A stretch of DNA of 64,000 nucleotides, taken from contig NC_134546.1 in assembly GCF_050624435.1 (NCBI RefSeq), forward strand, positions 13,663,001 through 13,727,000, in the 5' to 3' direction. Every line of letters starts with the position of its first letter. Position 1 is the first letter of the stretch. The notes under the pieces were generated by a model, which was not told the origin of the DNA, searched no databases, and worked only from the letters and a program-made list of their open reading frames with translations. Both the position numbers and the translations under genes were made by a program. This DNA is from Tenrec ecaudatus. Lineage: Eukaryota; Chordata; Mammalia; Afrosoricida; Tenrecidae. Below, in pieces: positions 1 through 11,210 of the stretch.

Positions 1-2335
1 CCAAAAATAAACAGAGTACACCAATATACTGGGATTTTCATTTTGCAAACTAGCAAGCCCAGGTCCACAGAATTCCCGTGTCTTACCCGTGGTATCATAG
101 TTACAGTTGACGGGGGTTGACTCATATGGTTTCTACTAAAGAGACTTGTATTGTTTTCTTTGTGCTCAGACACATGTCTCAGTCAGGAACAAAGTAGTAA
201 CAGTCAGGTCACTTGTCTTAAAGACTGTTGCAGGCTTTCCAGAAGGCGCTTTTCATAGGCAGATGTCTCGGGGAGCTCATTTAGGGGCCACAGTGAGCCA
301 GTGTGGTTCAGTGCTGCAGGCTTCTTCTTCAGTTACCATTTGGTGATTTGAAAAATGGTTCCCTGCTGAGGGATAAGAGAGGATGCCCAAAGAAAGTACG
401 CAGAAGGCAAATCTGTGCGGTTCCCTAACTTTTCCCAGAGATACTCCTGTTGAGGCCAAGCTTGAAGTACAGACACGGAAAGAAGTAAAAACCTACTCCA
501 CTACAGAACTCAAGCAATCGAATTGTGGTCCTACTTTAACAGATCTTAAATCGTATGAAGTATACGAGGAGCTACACTGACCGCTACATGACAAGATAAC
601 CGACACTGGGGAAGGATGGTATGACAGAGCGACCCCCACCCCACCCCCAACACATGTTCGCATACTACCCTGTTCTTGGGAAGGTCCCCAGATGTGTGCC
701 AAGTGGCCGGTATTCCCATGAAAAGTTCTGAAGATGGGATCCAGATGGTCTTCTCTGCTCAGTGCCCTTTGACTCCAGGTACATTTCCTTGCTGATACCA
801 GGAGTTCCCGGACACATGGCTCTCAGGGCTCCAGGCTCTGCAACATGCTCTGTGGTCACAGCGCTTAGAGTTGCTGGGTTGGAGGTCACTTCACGTCTAC
901 AAAGTGCTGCAGAAACAGGAAAAAGGTTTCTTTCCTTTTTATCTTCTTTGCAAAGGAGTGCCTGTGCTGAAGTCATATCCTCACTAGTCTATCTCCAATT
1001 TTCAGGGCTATGGTGTTTAAGCGCCAAGCTCTCAACCTACATTGGCAAGAACGTGGGGCAGGGGATAAAGCGACCAATAGGACATAAAGGGTCATGCGAT
1101 GCAGTGCACAGTTGGACAACGACGAGTTGGACAAACCACACATCCTTTTTGGTTTTCAAGAACCAATTGAAAGCCATTGACACTCACGCAGAGCAACATT
1201 AACGGTAGCTCCGAGGAAGATAAATGATCCTTCATCCTTGACACAACTGAGCTCGCTTGGCGGCGGCGGGTAGCAACAGGACTCTTTGGCCACTTAAAAT
1301 GAAAGCATCTCAGAAGACACGCATTTCAGGTGCTCAAACTTCAGTATGTAAAGTTAGTTGCAACATATAACAATAACTGAAAAATGGTGCATGCCAACGG
1401 ACTTTTTCCCCCCTCTCGCTCCCAAATTGATGATATCTGGTAGTTATAAATTTAGATTCCTGCTGTGGAGAATAACAGCAATGCGATGCTCATTTTTAAC
1501 ATTTTCAACGGCCCTTAAAACTTCCATTTTTCACATAATAAATTGGTGGTAGCTGAATGTTGAGTGACTTTCTCAGAGGACTGGTGAGAGTGCGGCTGCA
1601 TCCGACTGCGGTGAAGCTTGCTGGGAATCAAGTGTTGCTAAGGACGACCCCCAGAGTATTCTTACAGTTGCTGACAAATGTTGTTTTTTGAGACAACCCT
1701 ATTGGTACAAGAAAGAAAGACTAAGAGAAAAAGACAGTTTTCTGGAACTGAAACGATGCTTTACTAATTCCATCTGACAAATTTTCATTCTTTCTTTTAT
1801 TATTCTTTTCCCTTGGAGAGCCTGCGAGACATGTTGGGTTATCTATAAGGAAGATCTTACAATATAAAAGAAGAGAATAAAGAAGATTAGAAAAGGAGAA
1901 AAAAGATAATTAAGTAATAAAAAACAAGACACACTAAATGCACCACACTGACCCCAGAAATACAAACTTATACTCGAAATCGTAGAGTAAACACATCCTG
2001 TGGATGTGGATAACTAGCTTCTAAGTCCACAGGATACCAGTCCAGAGACTAGCTACTGGGCTACTAGGATGATGTCATCCCTTGTCCACGTGCTCTTTAT
2101 AATTTCGGTTTTCACAGTCCTGGATGATAAACACAAGTGACAGAATTCAAAACAGGTAGTTACAGTTTAGCAACCAAAAGGCATTTGCCTTTCAGGGCAA
2201 TAATTTATGAAGGTATCTCTACCCCATTTACCTACATCGCATTTCCTTAGGCTCCTTGGCTTGGTCTTACTTCCATGGACTGGACAAAGATGGATTTTTT
2301 TTTAAAAGGCCAACTAACAGTCAAAATCTATTTCA
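1..2335. other. Unassigned sequence, no gene or repeat recognised
   Basis: No interspersed repeat, exon or RNA gene is recognised here. The longest open frame (762-1202, 146 codons) has biased, low-complexity composition, no recognisable domain, and an overlapping antisense frame. A short GGC-rich patch lies at about 1258-1270, but there is no CpG island around it. Confidence 0.5.
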
Positions 2336-2500
2336 AATAACAATATTTCTTTTTATTTTTTTATCATTTTATTGGGGGCTCATTCAACTCATCGCAAAGC
2401 ACATTTGTATATTCGTTGCCCTCATCATTCTCAAAACATTTCCTCTCCACTTAAGCCCCTGGTATCAGCTCCTCATTTTTTCAAAGAACAGTATTTCTAT
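2336..2500 (-). mobile_element. Family A retroposon, 3'-end fragment (antisense)
   Basis: This stretch reads as the reverse complement of the 3' end of the abundant family A retroposon seen in fuller form at 27.3, 33.0 and 62.5 kb. Landmarks are the T-rich leader followed by TTTTATTGGGGGCTCAT and then the conserved block ending CACTTAAGCCCCTGGTATCA. Only about 150 bp are present, so this is a 5'-truncated copy. Confidence 0.7.
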
Positions 2501-3805
2501 AGTCAGAATTCTACGACCTAGGTGATGAAATCACAAATTTGTCTCATTTGTGTAAAAGCAAGGTTTTATTTGTTGGGAGAAGGAGATCAACATGATATTC
2601 CCAACTGGCTACCTATTTTATTTAACAGCTATTCATTAAATATCGACGGACAAAGCATGAGCCTTTGTCTTATAGCTAAATGTGCAAACCCACATTTTAA
2701 GTGGCTCTTTAGTACCTGAATCTGGTAGGTGGGTTACCAGTTTGCTCTCACTAAAGAGCGAGAGGACAATTACGGAGATGCCATAATCTGCTGATTTCAA
2801 TTTCAGCAATATTTGAGTAGAGTTATACAAATGTCACTTAAAAAGGAAATTATTTGAAAATGACTCAAATATATTTGAGGTAGATTTATTAATAATGAAA
2901 TCAGTCACTTATAATCTTACATATATTTCTTCATAGAGGGATGCAGTTTTGATGATCAAGTTCATTCCTAAAGGACATAGCAGATTTTCTCAGGGGCCAT
3001 AGGAAACTCAGTCATTGCTTTGCTTCTTATTTTTCCATTTTCTTAGCTTTCTTCTTAGACTTGCTTCCTTAAGTCGTATGCATCCTCATTTGGAAGGACA
3101 TCTTTACTACTGGTAGTATCCTTGTTAGAATAAGTGACACGAGGAAATGAAATGATAGCTCCCGTTGAACTTTATTGAACTTTTCTCCACCTTATCACTC
3201 TGACAAGAGCTCTTGGGTCTTTTCAAGTCCTTACATCCTAAAGTCAAGTCCAAAGTAAGGAAGAGGCTCAATCACGTCAGAACTCCAAGACTTTTCTTAG
3301 CCCTAAATTGCCTCTCAAGTCCCGTTTGTGCCTGCTGGAAGCTAGAGACTTGCTATGGGAAGAAGAGCGTAAGGGAATTTATCTTTGTGTTCTTTGCTCT
3401 GTCCTAGCTGACCTCCTGCCCTCACTCCCCAGCTGTGACTTCACTCACCCATCCTATCCCCCCAACCCCAGGGATAAAGATAGGGTAATCCAGAGGAGGA
3501 AAGATGGAAAGATAACACAGATGTTACTTAGTGGGAGTATCATACCCTCTCTACCTGAAGAAATATTAAATGGGTTCATTTATGGCTCTCTTTTCCCATA
3601 TTGAGAGCATCTTCATTTGAAGGTCCCCCCGAAGTTTCTCTCCTGGATTCCCTTGATGCTGGTGAGCTCGTTTCTGTTTCAGATTTCACTGGAACTGTTG
3701 GTCCCTGGCCTCTGGTGGAACACTACTTTTGTACCTCTGTCTGCTGAGGTGTCTCATTGCTCCAAGAGGCCCCATTGGGCAAGACCCAAGAAAATCCCAC
3801 ATAGG
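2501..3805. other. Unassigned sequence
   Basis: No gene or repeat family is recognised. The minus strand at about 3020-3110 has a lysine-rich reading that could be the end of a decayed retrocopy, but it is interrupted and I could not identify it. Confidence 0.4.
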
Positions 3806-4090
3806 TGCTGTGTTAGGCTGAGTTTTCTAGAGAAACGAAACAGGATTATACCTATAGATGAAATAACTTTATATCAAGAAAGAAGTTTATATCAAGGAAA
3901 CATCTCAGCCTTGTCCAATTCAAGCCTGTGGGTCAGAAGCTAGCTGGAGTTCCTCCTGACTCACACAGCTGCCAGCAGATGAAGCAGGAAGGTGAAGAGG
4001 GAAGTGGGGAGATCCTAGGAAGGTGGGTACAGAGTCATGGGGATTCAAGGTCTGCAGGAACATGGCAGGGCATCGACAGGTTGGCGTGCA
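3806..4090 (-). mobile_element. ERVL-like LTR fragment (antisense)
   Basis: The start TGTGTTAGGCTGAGTTTTCT, followed by AGAGAAACGAAACAG and a TATATCAAG-rich stretch, resembles the antisense LTR-like element at 39905-40505. It also matches the reverse of the LTR-like element at 34634-35130. This is part of an old LTR with no internal retroviral region nearby. The family name is inferred. Confidence 0.45.
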
Positions 4091-4139
4091 ACATTGGCTG
4101 CCCGCCACTGAGTCAGAAGAGAGACCAGTTCTCTACTCA

Positions 4140-4342
4140 ACTCTCAGTGCCATTCAGTTGATGCTGACTGATAGCAACCCTCTAAGACAGGATAGAACTG
4201 TGTCTGTTTGCTTCCAAGATTGTAACTCATGGGAGTAGAAAATTCTGTCTTTCTCCTGAGGAACAATTGGTGGTTTTGAAATGTCAACCTTGAGATTAGC
4301 AGCCCGATGCATAGCTACTATGTCACCAAGGCTCCTTTAATA
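4140..4342 (-). mobile_element. AfroSINE (antisense)
   Basis: Antisense copy of the tRNA-derived afrotherian SINE. Landmarks in order are a decayed 3'-tail motif (GCCATTCAGTTGATGCTGAC), GGGAGTAGAAA, TTTCTCCTGAGGA, GGTGGTTTTGAA and the decayed tRNA-like 5' end CACCAAGGCTCCTT. Strongly diverged. Confidence 0.85.
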
Positions 4343-5108
4343 TCTCTACAGTGTGTCTTATATAAAGACTATTCTCCTAAGAAGACATTACTGGGCTGTA
4401 TCCTGATCGAGAAGTTGGACTCCACCCATACCTTCATCAGATCATCAAGTTGACATAAAATCTAACCATCCCAAGCATTCTCTCACATACATCCCTGATA
4501 TGGTCCAGAAGATCAACGCTTGAACTGTCCCAAAAATCCAGGGACCTAGGTCACTCTTGTTTGTCTCAGCAGCAAAGCAGGCAGTGAGTCTGCTCGGGCT
4601 TTTCAGAGTCACTCCTGAAGCTGGAGGCAGATTATTCAAAGATCTAGGACTCAGGCCAAACTGTAAGCATCTCCCTGAATCTCCCCAACTTGGTTTGTGT
4701 GAAAATCAGCATCTCTCGCACCACAAGAAGGGAAGAATAAATTATATCATAAACACATGTCCTTTTAAAGACATTTTCTACACCTTTTCCTCCACAGCAA
4801 TCTTCTTTCTCCAAGAATTCTTTTTATCTCCTGGCTGTGGCTGAGATCAAGGAGTCCTGAACAGTCTCTGGGGTCAGTCACTCCCTTCATAAGTCTGCAC
4901 AGGAGATGGGATCTGTTCCCTTTTGTGCATGATATTGATTATAATCTGTGTATTATAGACATTACTATATGAATGTCTCAGTGAAGATTGAGACAAGATA
5001 GGTCCCAGTCAAGTTTCCTTTGTCAATAGTGTTGGATGATGGGCAATGAGAGATTTAAATTCTCGAAGATAAGAGATGGCTTTCTTCCTGAATAGTTATC
5101 TGTTGTTA
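4343..5108. other. Unassigned sequence
   Basis: No recognisable gene or repeat. Confidence 0.4.
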
Positions 5109-5220
5109 ATATACTCGTGTATAAGTCAAGTTTTTTAAGCACATTTTTAATGCAGCCTTTGTAGTAAAATTAGGTGCCTTGGCTGATATTCGGGTTGGCT
5201 AATATGCAAATATATACAGT
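5109..5220 (-). mobile_element. Hairpin MITE (TA-flanked palindromic element), copy 1
   Basis: Copy in the opposite orientation to the other four in the window. It runs from ATATACTCGTGTATAAGTC through AAGCACATTTTTAATGCAG and AAAATTAGGTGCCTTGGCTG to TTCGGGTTGGC. The two ends are imperfect inverted repeats, as expected for a non-autonomous Tc1/mariner-type element. Confidence 0.7.
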
Positions 5221-5449
5221 AGTTCTATTTATCCCCCAAATCACCTTTTGAACATTTAATCTAAACATCTACTAAATATTTCATTCATTCCTCTCAAAGA
5301 GGAAGAGGTAATATATAGAACTCTCAGAACACTGAAGTGTGAGGGGTATGGGCCCTAGCATAGCCCTTTAATTCGTTGCCATCTTAGGAGAGTCAAGCCT
5401 TCTCTCACCAACGTTCCATGGCTTACCTTACAGTCCCTGGATCCATCAT

Positions 5450-5700
5450 TGCATTGTTAACAGGTTGCCAGACTCCAGCAAGTGTTGGTAGACAGAAAAT
5501 AGAAGAACTCTTGGAAGAAGTAGCCACAGAAAGCTTTGCTTGGGTGGGGCCGCCTCTTTTAAACTGCGAATCTCAACCAGCTAAAGTTCTCCTACAAAAT
5601 CAAGCTAATGCTCTACCACACCCAGGGGACCCTGGCACAACACTGATACTAGAATCGAACCCATGAGGGATACTATTAGTTCAATGACCAAATTCTCTGT
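5450..5700 (-). mobile_element. Possible tRNA-derived SINE (antisense)
   Basis: The segment TAGAATCGAACCCATGAGGG near 5650 reads on the minus strand as a tRNA T-arm/B box (GGGTTCGATTCTA). The body does not match the standard AfroSINE. It may be an older tRNA-derived SINE or a decayed tRNA-like sequence. Confidence 0.35.
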
Positions 5701-6775
5701 TGGGGAAAAATAGGATCTGCATTTCAAATTTTATATCAGCCCAAAGTTGCCTAAAATGCAGGATTCTATAGCTGGACCAAGGCAATTCACAACACTTGGT
5801 AAATGGGCTTTGATGGTTCTCAAAGATCAAATCACTCATTGCTTTCACACATTCAAGAAACGATCTTGACATGTCACAATTACTTTGGTGAAGAACAGGG
5901 AGGGACGCATCAGGGTGCCGCTGCCTTTCCTCTTGAAGCACTGCAAATTAATTGGTCCCAGCTTGCACTGCTGTTGTCGAATCAACACGGTCTGGCCGCC
6001 TTCTGTGAAATGCCAACTAACGGATCAAAGCCTCTGGAGAATGACCCTTCTCCCCTCCCCCCCCCCCACCCCAATATGTGTGGTTTTCTGGAAATCCATA
6101 TATCCTGCTTTGTAAAATGTCTTTGGGTTACTGTGAGAAACCAGCCCCCAGCACTTTGACTTCGCTCTCAAGCCATCTGAAGTTTCCACACCCATGGGGT
6201 GCTGTACTTAGCGGGTCACCCATGTTTCCGCACCGTCGCGTGTGCTCTGGCTCTGGCTGTTGGTTTCCAGTTCCAGGCGTGGCAGGGGCAGGCTGGTGCT
6301 GTGTGCTAAGGGTAACCTGCATGCACTCCTTTGGTCCACTTGAAAAGGGTAAGGAACAGCACGGGTTGGACATCTCAGCCATGTGCTCCCTGAATGGATC
6401 ATCCCTTAGTAGCCTCTACCTTCTGAGACTGCAATCTGGTCTTGATAACATTAAAATAAGATTGATACTAACAATAATACAAGAAACCCAGATGGCATGA
6501 GAGATGAGTGAATCAGTCTTTCAGCACTGCTTACAAAATTCCAATTTGCACAACCGGGTAGAAGAGAAAACAGTCCATTAAAAAAACCCACAAAACTCTT
6601 CTTAGGCAATGTGTCAGGGAAATATTGGGGAAAATACTTAGAGTTGATTTCAAGCGTTCTTTTAACTTCTAGTGTTTGGGCTATTTTTAGAAGATTGTGG
6701 TGAAGATGAAAATATTTACATTTACTACAATTTTTAATGTGATATATAAATAAACAAATATATAAAAATATGGAG
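5701..6775. other. Unassigned sequence
   Basis: No gene or repeat family recognised. Contains a short C-rich run near 6056-6070. Confidence 0.4.
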
Positions 6776-6886
6776 CTATAGGAACAATTGTGAGGATGGC
6801 ACAAGACCAGGCAGTGTTTTGTTCTTGTTGTGTATAAATTTGCTATGTGTCAGAACTGATTTGATGGCACTTAACAATAATGATGA
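6776..6886 (+). mobile_element. RTE 3'-tail fragment
   Basis: Carries the conserved RTE 3' end: CAATTGTGAGGATGGCACAA, then GACCAGGCAGTGTTTTGTTC, then a diverged GCTATGTGTCAGAACTGATT and GGCACTTAACAATAATGA. It is immediately followed by a tetranucleotide microsatellite, as expected for an RTE tail. Confidence 0.8.
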
Positions 6887-6915
6887 CAAGATAGACAGAC
6901 AGACAGACAGACAGA
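6887..6915 (+). repeat. (GACA)n microsatellite
   Basis: About six tandem GACA units sit directly at the end of the RTE tail and directly before an AfroSINE. The microsatellite probably grew from the RTE tail. Confidence 0.9.
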
Positions 6916-7085
6916 AAGTTCCCCAGTGGTGCAATGGTGAACCCCTCCACTAATGGCTGAAAAGTTGGTGGTTTCGAAGCAGAAAGACATAGCACGCTGC
7001 TTCAAAAGTGTATAGCCCAGAAAACTCTGTGTAGATCTGCATAGTCACATGAGTTACAATGAATCAAAATCAAGTCGTAGGCACC
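6916..7085 (+). mobile_element. AfroSINE
   Basis: Sense copy. The tRNA-like start CCCCAGTGGTGCAATGGTGA is followed by GTTGGTGGTTTCGAAGCAGA and the tail GTTACAATGAATCAAAATCA, a decayed form of the ATGAGTCGGAATCGACT core. Confidence 0.8.
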
Positions 7086-7232
7086 TTGTCATATTTAATA
7101 TACACATCCAAAATCATGGCAAACCGGATTCAAGAGAAATATAAAATGTGATAGTGTTGTTGCTTGACACAGCCTCCATCTAAGTTTAATCCCTTCTTAA
7201 TGTGAGTTTTCCAACTTGAGCTATTCAATCTG

Positions 7233-7413
7233 CCAAAATGCCCTGCCATCGAGTCCATGGCCACCCATAGCAACCCCGTATGGGTTTCTGGGACTGTAAC
7301 TGTTTATGGGAGTAGAAAGCCCAGTCTTTCTCTTGAGGAGCTTCTGGTGGTTTTGAACTGCTGACCGTGCAGATTGCAGTCCAAAATGTAACCACTTTGC
7401 CACCAAGGTTCCC
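7233..7413 (-). mobile_element. AfroSINE (antisense)
   Basis: Well-preserved antisense copy: TGCCATCGAGTCCATGGCCA, then CATAGCAACCCCGTATGGGT, TTTATGGGAGTAGAAAGCCC, GGTGGTTTTGAACTGCTGAC, and GCCACCAAGGTTCCCTT at the SINE 5' end. Confidence 0.92.
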
Positions 7414-7469
7414 TTGATATGATATAGATTACATAGATATGTAACAACGTATGTGTGTGTTCTTGTTAC

Positions 7470-7962
7470 TTTTTTTTTTTAGGTGTCAGCAAGTCATTTC
7501 CAACTCATACAGACCCTGTGTACAACACAGAATGAAGTCCGGTCTGGTCCTGAGCCGTCCTCACAATTACTGCTACATTTGAGTCTATTTTGTAGTCACT
7601 GTTTTCAATCCATCTCATTGAGCTTCCTGCTTTTTTTCTGACAACCTGCTGTCTAACCCTGTTCTTTCCCAGGGACTGGTTTCTTCTGGTCACATGTCCA
7701 AACTACATGGCATAAAGTCTTGCCATCCTTGCTGCCAAGAAAGATTTGGTTGTACTTCTTTGAAGACAAATTTGGTTGTTCTGTCAGTCCACGGTAGTTT
7801 CAATAGTCTTTGTCATCCATAACTCAAATGAATCAGTTCTTATACAGTATATCTTATTAAATGTCCAACTTTGAGGATATTGAGAATGCCATGATCAGAC
7901 CCATTAGTCAACAAAAGTGACATCCATGTTTTTCAATGCTTTAAAGAGTCTTAAAGGTTTGT
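7470..7962 (-). mobile_element. RTE/BovB-like LINE, 3' fragment (antisense)
   Basis: Collinear, in reverse, with the RTE 3' region seen at 36.6 kb. The order is tail (GTCAGCAAGTCATTTCCAAC), CCTGTGTACAACACAGAATG, CAATCCATCTCATTGAGCTT, GTCACATGTCCAAACTACAT, and GGTTGTACTTCTTTGAAGAC. No usable frame. Confidence 0.8.
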
Positions 7963-8800
7963 ATTCAAACAAGCAGCTATCTAAGTTATGAGTCAGTTAA
8001 GTTCACACGGACTTACACTTTGCTTGTGTGATCCAAAGATGATAAGTACAAAATTTGAATATGGTGAAGAGAAAAGTGTCAGAACTAAAGTTGTAAACAC
8101 TCAATTTGTGGAGGGTTATGGAGGACAGTGGGAGCCCCAAACCCATCTGCAGAGTGTCTGGTCAGACTGGGCTGCTGGCAGATCCACTCTAGCCACAGGC
8201 AAGAATCTCAAACTGCCTTACTATCAAGCCGAGACCATTGTAATCCTGACTATGCTGGATCAAAATCAATACTTGGGCAGTTGACTCCCCTAGAAACACA
8301 ACCTGAATTTGTACTACGGCCAAGTATCTCTTCTAGTTTGTGACAGAAATTCCTCCCTGACTTTTTTGAATGTTGATAGGGTCTTTTCCTTCTTATGGAT
8401 TATTAGTATTTTTGTCCTTAGACTATTATGTTTTTTGCTTTACCACCTTAGTGCAATTTTTTTATTGTTGTTTTCTGTTGGGTTTCCCAACTGTGAAGCA
8501 CAGGAGGAGTGGATACAAACTAAGAATAGCAGATACAAGGAGTTATAGGGAATGCAGGGTTGGGGTGGATGATAGGGAAGGAAAAGAAATTTCGGGAGTA
8601 AATAATGAAGGTGGTAGGGGGGGAGGGAACACTAGAACTGCTTGTGATTGCGTATCACATTTTGCAGGCAATTTAACTATTGGGGGAGATGGATGCTCTA
8701 AGATTGATGTGGTGGTGACTTGATATGATTGAGTGATCAAACTATTGAATTGTATAACATGTAAATTATGTTCACTAAAACTGTTGGGGGGAATGAGGTC
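7963..8800 (+). mobile_element. Possible L1-type 3' UTR fragment
   Basis: The right end (GATTGAGTGATCAAACTATT, then GAATTGTATAACATGTAAAT, then CACTAAAACTG) resembles the end of mammalian L1-type 3' UTRs. The preceding G/A-rich stretch near 8570-8630 fits as well. No reverse-transcriptase coding is visible. The identification is tentative. Confidence 0.35.
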
Positions 8801-8875
8801 TCCTATAGTAGATTTACCCCATGCAATGTCATTGATTGTGGATCCAAGCACAATGCAATTATGCTCCACACAGAC

Positions 8876-9145
8876 AGATGCCGTTTCATAATCACTAAAA
8901 CACCAGTAAAACTCTCCCTGGTATTCTCAGCCTTCAGTCAAGATCCATCTGACATCAGCAACATTACCCATGCCATATATTTTCTGACTCTAGCATGGAT
9001 TTCTGGCAGCCACTGTCACTGCACTTCTGCAACCATGATTGGATGATCTTCAGGAAAATTTTATTTGTGTCTGATATTAATGACATTGTTGGATAATTCC
9101 TACATTCTGTTGGATAATCTTCCATAAAAACTGATCTCTTCTAGT
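8876..9145 (-). mobile_element. RTE/BovB-like reverse-transcriptase fragment (antisense)
   Basis: On the minus strand this is the part of the RTE RT gene that includes the region read as 'ADVRWILT' in the sense copy next door. The plus strand shows GATCCATCTGACATCAGCAA and GATCTTCAGGAAAATTTTAT. It abuts a sense RTE copy head to head. Confidence 0.8.
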
Positions 9146-9146
9146 C

Positions 9147-10845
9147 AGTGTGCAAAGATCTAGAGTTAGAAAACAAGAAACAAAGAGCACACTATCTTAA
9201 CCTGAAAGAACTCAGGGAAAAATTCAAGCCTCGAGTTGCATCACTGAAAGACCCGAAAGGGAAATATTGAACTCTGAGGAAGCATCACAAGAAGTTGGAA
9301 AGAATACAGAGTCGCTGTGTCAAAAGAGCTGGCTAACACTCAGCACTTCAAGAGGTCGCGTATGAGCAAGAGCCAGTGGCGCTGAAGGAAGTTCAAACTG
9401 CACTGAAGGCATTAGCCCACCCCCCATCTTCACCCCACATGCAGAAGGCTCCAGGAATTGAGTCAATGCTGAGATGTTTCAACAGCTGCGGAAGGAACGG
9501 AAGCACTCATATGTCTACGTCAAGAAATGTGGAAGACATCTACATATTTAGCTAACAGACTGGAAGAGATCCACGTCTGTGCCCATTCTAAAGAAAGGTG
9601 ACCCCAAAGAATGCTCAAGTTATAGAACAAGATCACTGAAAACTCACAAGTCAAATTTTGCTGAAGATAATTCAACCATGCTAGCGAGAAAACATTGCCA
9701 GGAGTTGCCAGAAATTCAGGCCAGATTCAGAAGAGGACATGGAACAAAGGATATCATTGCTGATGTCAGATGGATCTTGACTCAAAGGGAACACCAGAAA
9801 GATGTTCACTTGTGTTTTATTAGAATTTGTCTGTGTGGAGTATAACAAACTATGAACCTTGCTAAGAAAGGGAATCCTAGAGCACTTCACTGTACTCCTG
9901 AAGAACTTGTACCTGTGTTCAAGGTAGTTATATAAACAGAAAAAGGGCATACTATATGGTTTAAAATCAGGAAAGGTGTGTGTCAGGCTTGTATACTCTC
10001 ACGTACTTGTTCGGAGGTGCTGGGTTATATGAAGAAGAATGTGGCATCAAGATTGGAGATGACACAACCTTACCTGCTGAAAGTGAGGAAGTCTTGAAAC
10101 ACTGGTTGATGGAGTTCAAGGACTGAAGTCTTCAGTGTGGAATACAGCTCAGTGGAAAGAAGACCCACATTCTCACAACTGGACCAATAGGTAACCTCAT
10201 GATAAATGGAGAAAACATTGCATTTGTCAGAGATTTTGCTGGCATCCCCAACCGATAGAAACTGAAGTCAAGAAATCAAATGATATTGCATTGGATAAAT
10301 ATGCTGTACATCAGTCACTTTGAGGGCTAAGATGTGCCTGACCCACACCATGGTGTTTCCAATAGCCACATATGCCTGAAGGTTGGGCACTGAATAAGGA
10401 ATGCCAAAGGATCGGTGCATTTGAATTACGGTGCTGATGAAGGATGTGGGTAGTCCAAAGAACTAACAAATCTGTCTTGGAAGAAGTATAACCAGAATGC
10501 TTCTCAGAGACAAGTTTTACCGTATATCCTTGAGTATAAGCTGACCCGAATATCAGCCCAGGTACCTGATTTTACCATAAAAATGTGCTGAAAAACTCAG
10601 CTTATACACGAGTATAGAAGGCATGTTCTTAGGACATGTTGTCAGGAGAGAGGACATGCTGAGTAAAGCAGAGGGACAGTGTAAAGAGGAAGGGCCTCGA
10701 GGAGATGGACTGATACAGTGGCTGCAACAGTGGACTCAAGCATCAGCAAAGTGGTGAGAGTGGGGCAGGATTGGGCAGCGTCTCATTCTGTTGTCATAGG
10801 GTGACTAGATGCCATTTTCACTCGGCGACACCTACTACCACTGCC
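9147..10845 (+). mobile_element. RTE/BovB-like LINE, RT domain and 3' end, 5'-truncated
   Basis: Sense copy of a BovB/RTE-clade non-LTR retrotransposon. Readable protein pieces include PILKKGDPKECSSYRT (9579 on) and ELPEIQARFRRGHGTKDIIA followed by DVRWILT (to about 9780), which are hallmark RT motifs of this clade. The catalytic region near 10040 keeps GDDTTLPAESEE, but the residues normally just before the double aspartate are deleted. The conserved end GGGCAGGATTGGGCAGCGTC and GGCGACACCTACTACCACTG follow. Multiple stops and frameshifts make it inactive. A hairpin MITE interrupts it at 10519-10616. Confidence 0.9.
10519..10616 (+). mobile_element. Hairpin MITE, copy 2, inserted in RTE
   Basis: CCGTATATCCTTGAGTATAA at the left and GCTTATACACGAGTATA at the right form inverted ends. 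The internal landmarks GACCCGAATATCAGCC and TTTTACCATAAAAATGTGCT match the other copies. RTE sequence lies on both sides, so the MITE is younger than this RTE. Confidence 0.85.
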
Positions 10846-11019
10846 AGTCAGTTGGCAAGGTAGTTATCTTCCAAATTACTTGACCCAGGGGAGTGAGATC
10901 TTCCAGCGCTTAATCCGTTTGTTGAGACATTTCCATTGGTGTTCTGTTGCTTCCTCGGAGCCTTGCTTTTTGGCTGGTGCCTTTACTGCAGGCCCCTCCA
11001 GCTCCCCACCCCCCTGTGG

Positions 11020-11210
11020 GATAGCGGATCTGGGGTCTGCGAGGTCTGCACTTTGAAACCACCCGCCGATCTGCAGACAGAAGAGTGTTTCTACTCGGGT
11101 AACCCATTACAGTCTTGGAAACTCCCGGGGGGCGGTTCTACCCTGACCTATAGGGCTACTGTAAGTTTCCATCCACTCAAAGGCAGTGGATTTGGTTTGG
11201 GGTTTTTTGT
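11020..11210 (+). mobile_element. AfroSINE, 5'-truncated
   Basis: Sense copy: TTTGAAACCACCCGCCGATC, then TTACAGTCTTGGAAACTCCC, GGGCGGTTCTACCCTGACCT, ATAGGGCTACTG, and the end GGCAGTGGATTTGGTTTGGG. Relatively well preserved. Confidence 0.88.

Noticed and set aside
762..1202. 146-codon frame near the left edge
   Set aside because: No recognisable domain, overlapping antisense frame, no splice or retrocopy context that I can support.
3020..3250. Lysine-rich minus-strand reading suggesting a retrocopy
   Set aside because: Interrupted, unidentified, and without target duplication or poly(A).
8876..10845. Twin-priming inversion of a single RTE insertion
   Set aside because: The inverted and direct parts overlap in consensus coordinates, which twin priming would not normally give; two insertions fit better.
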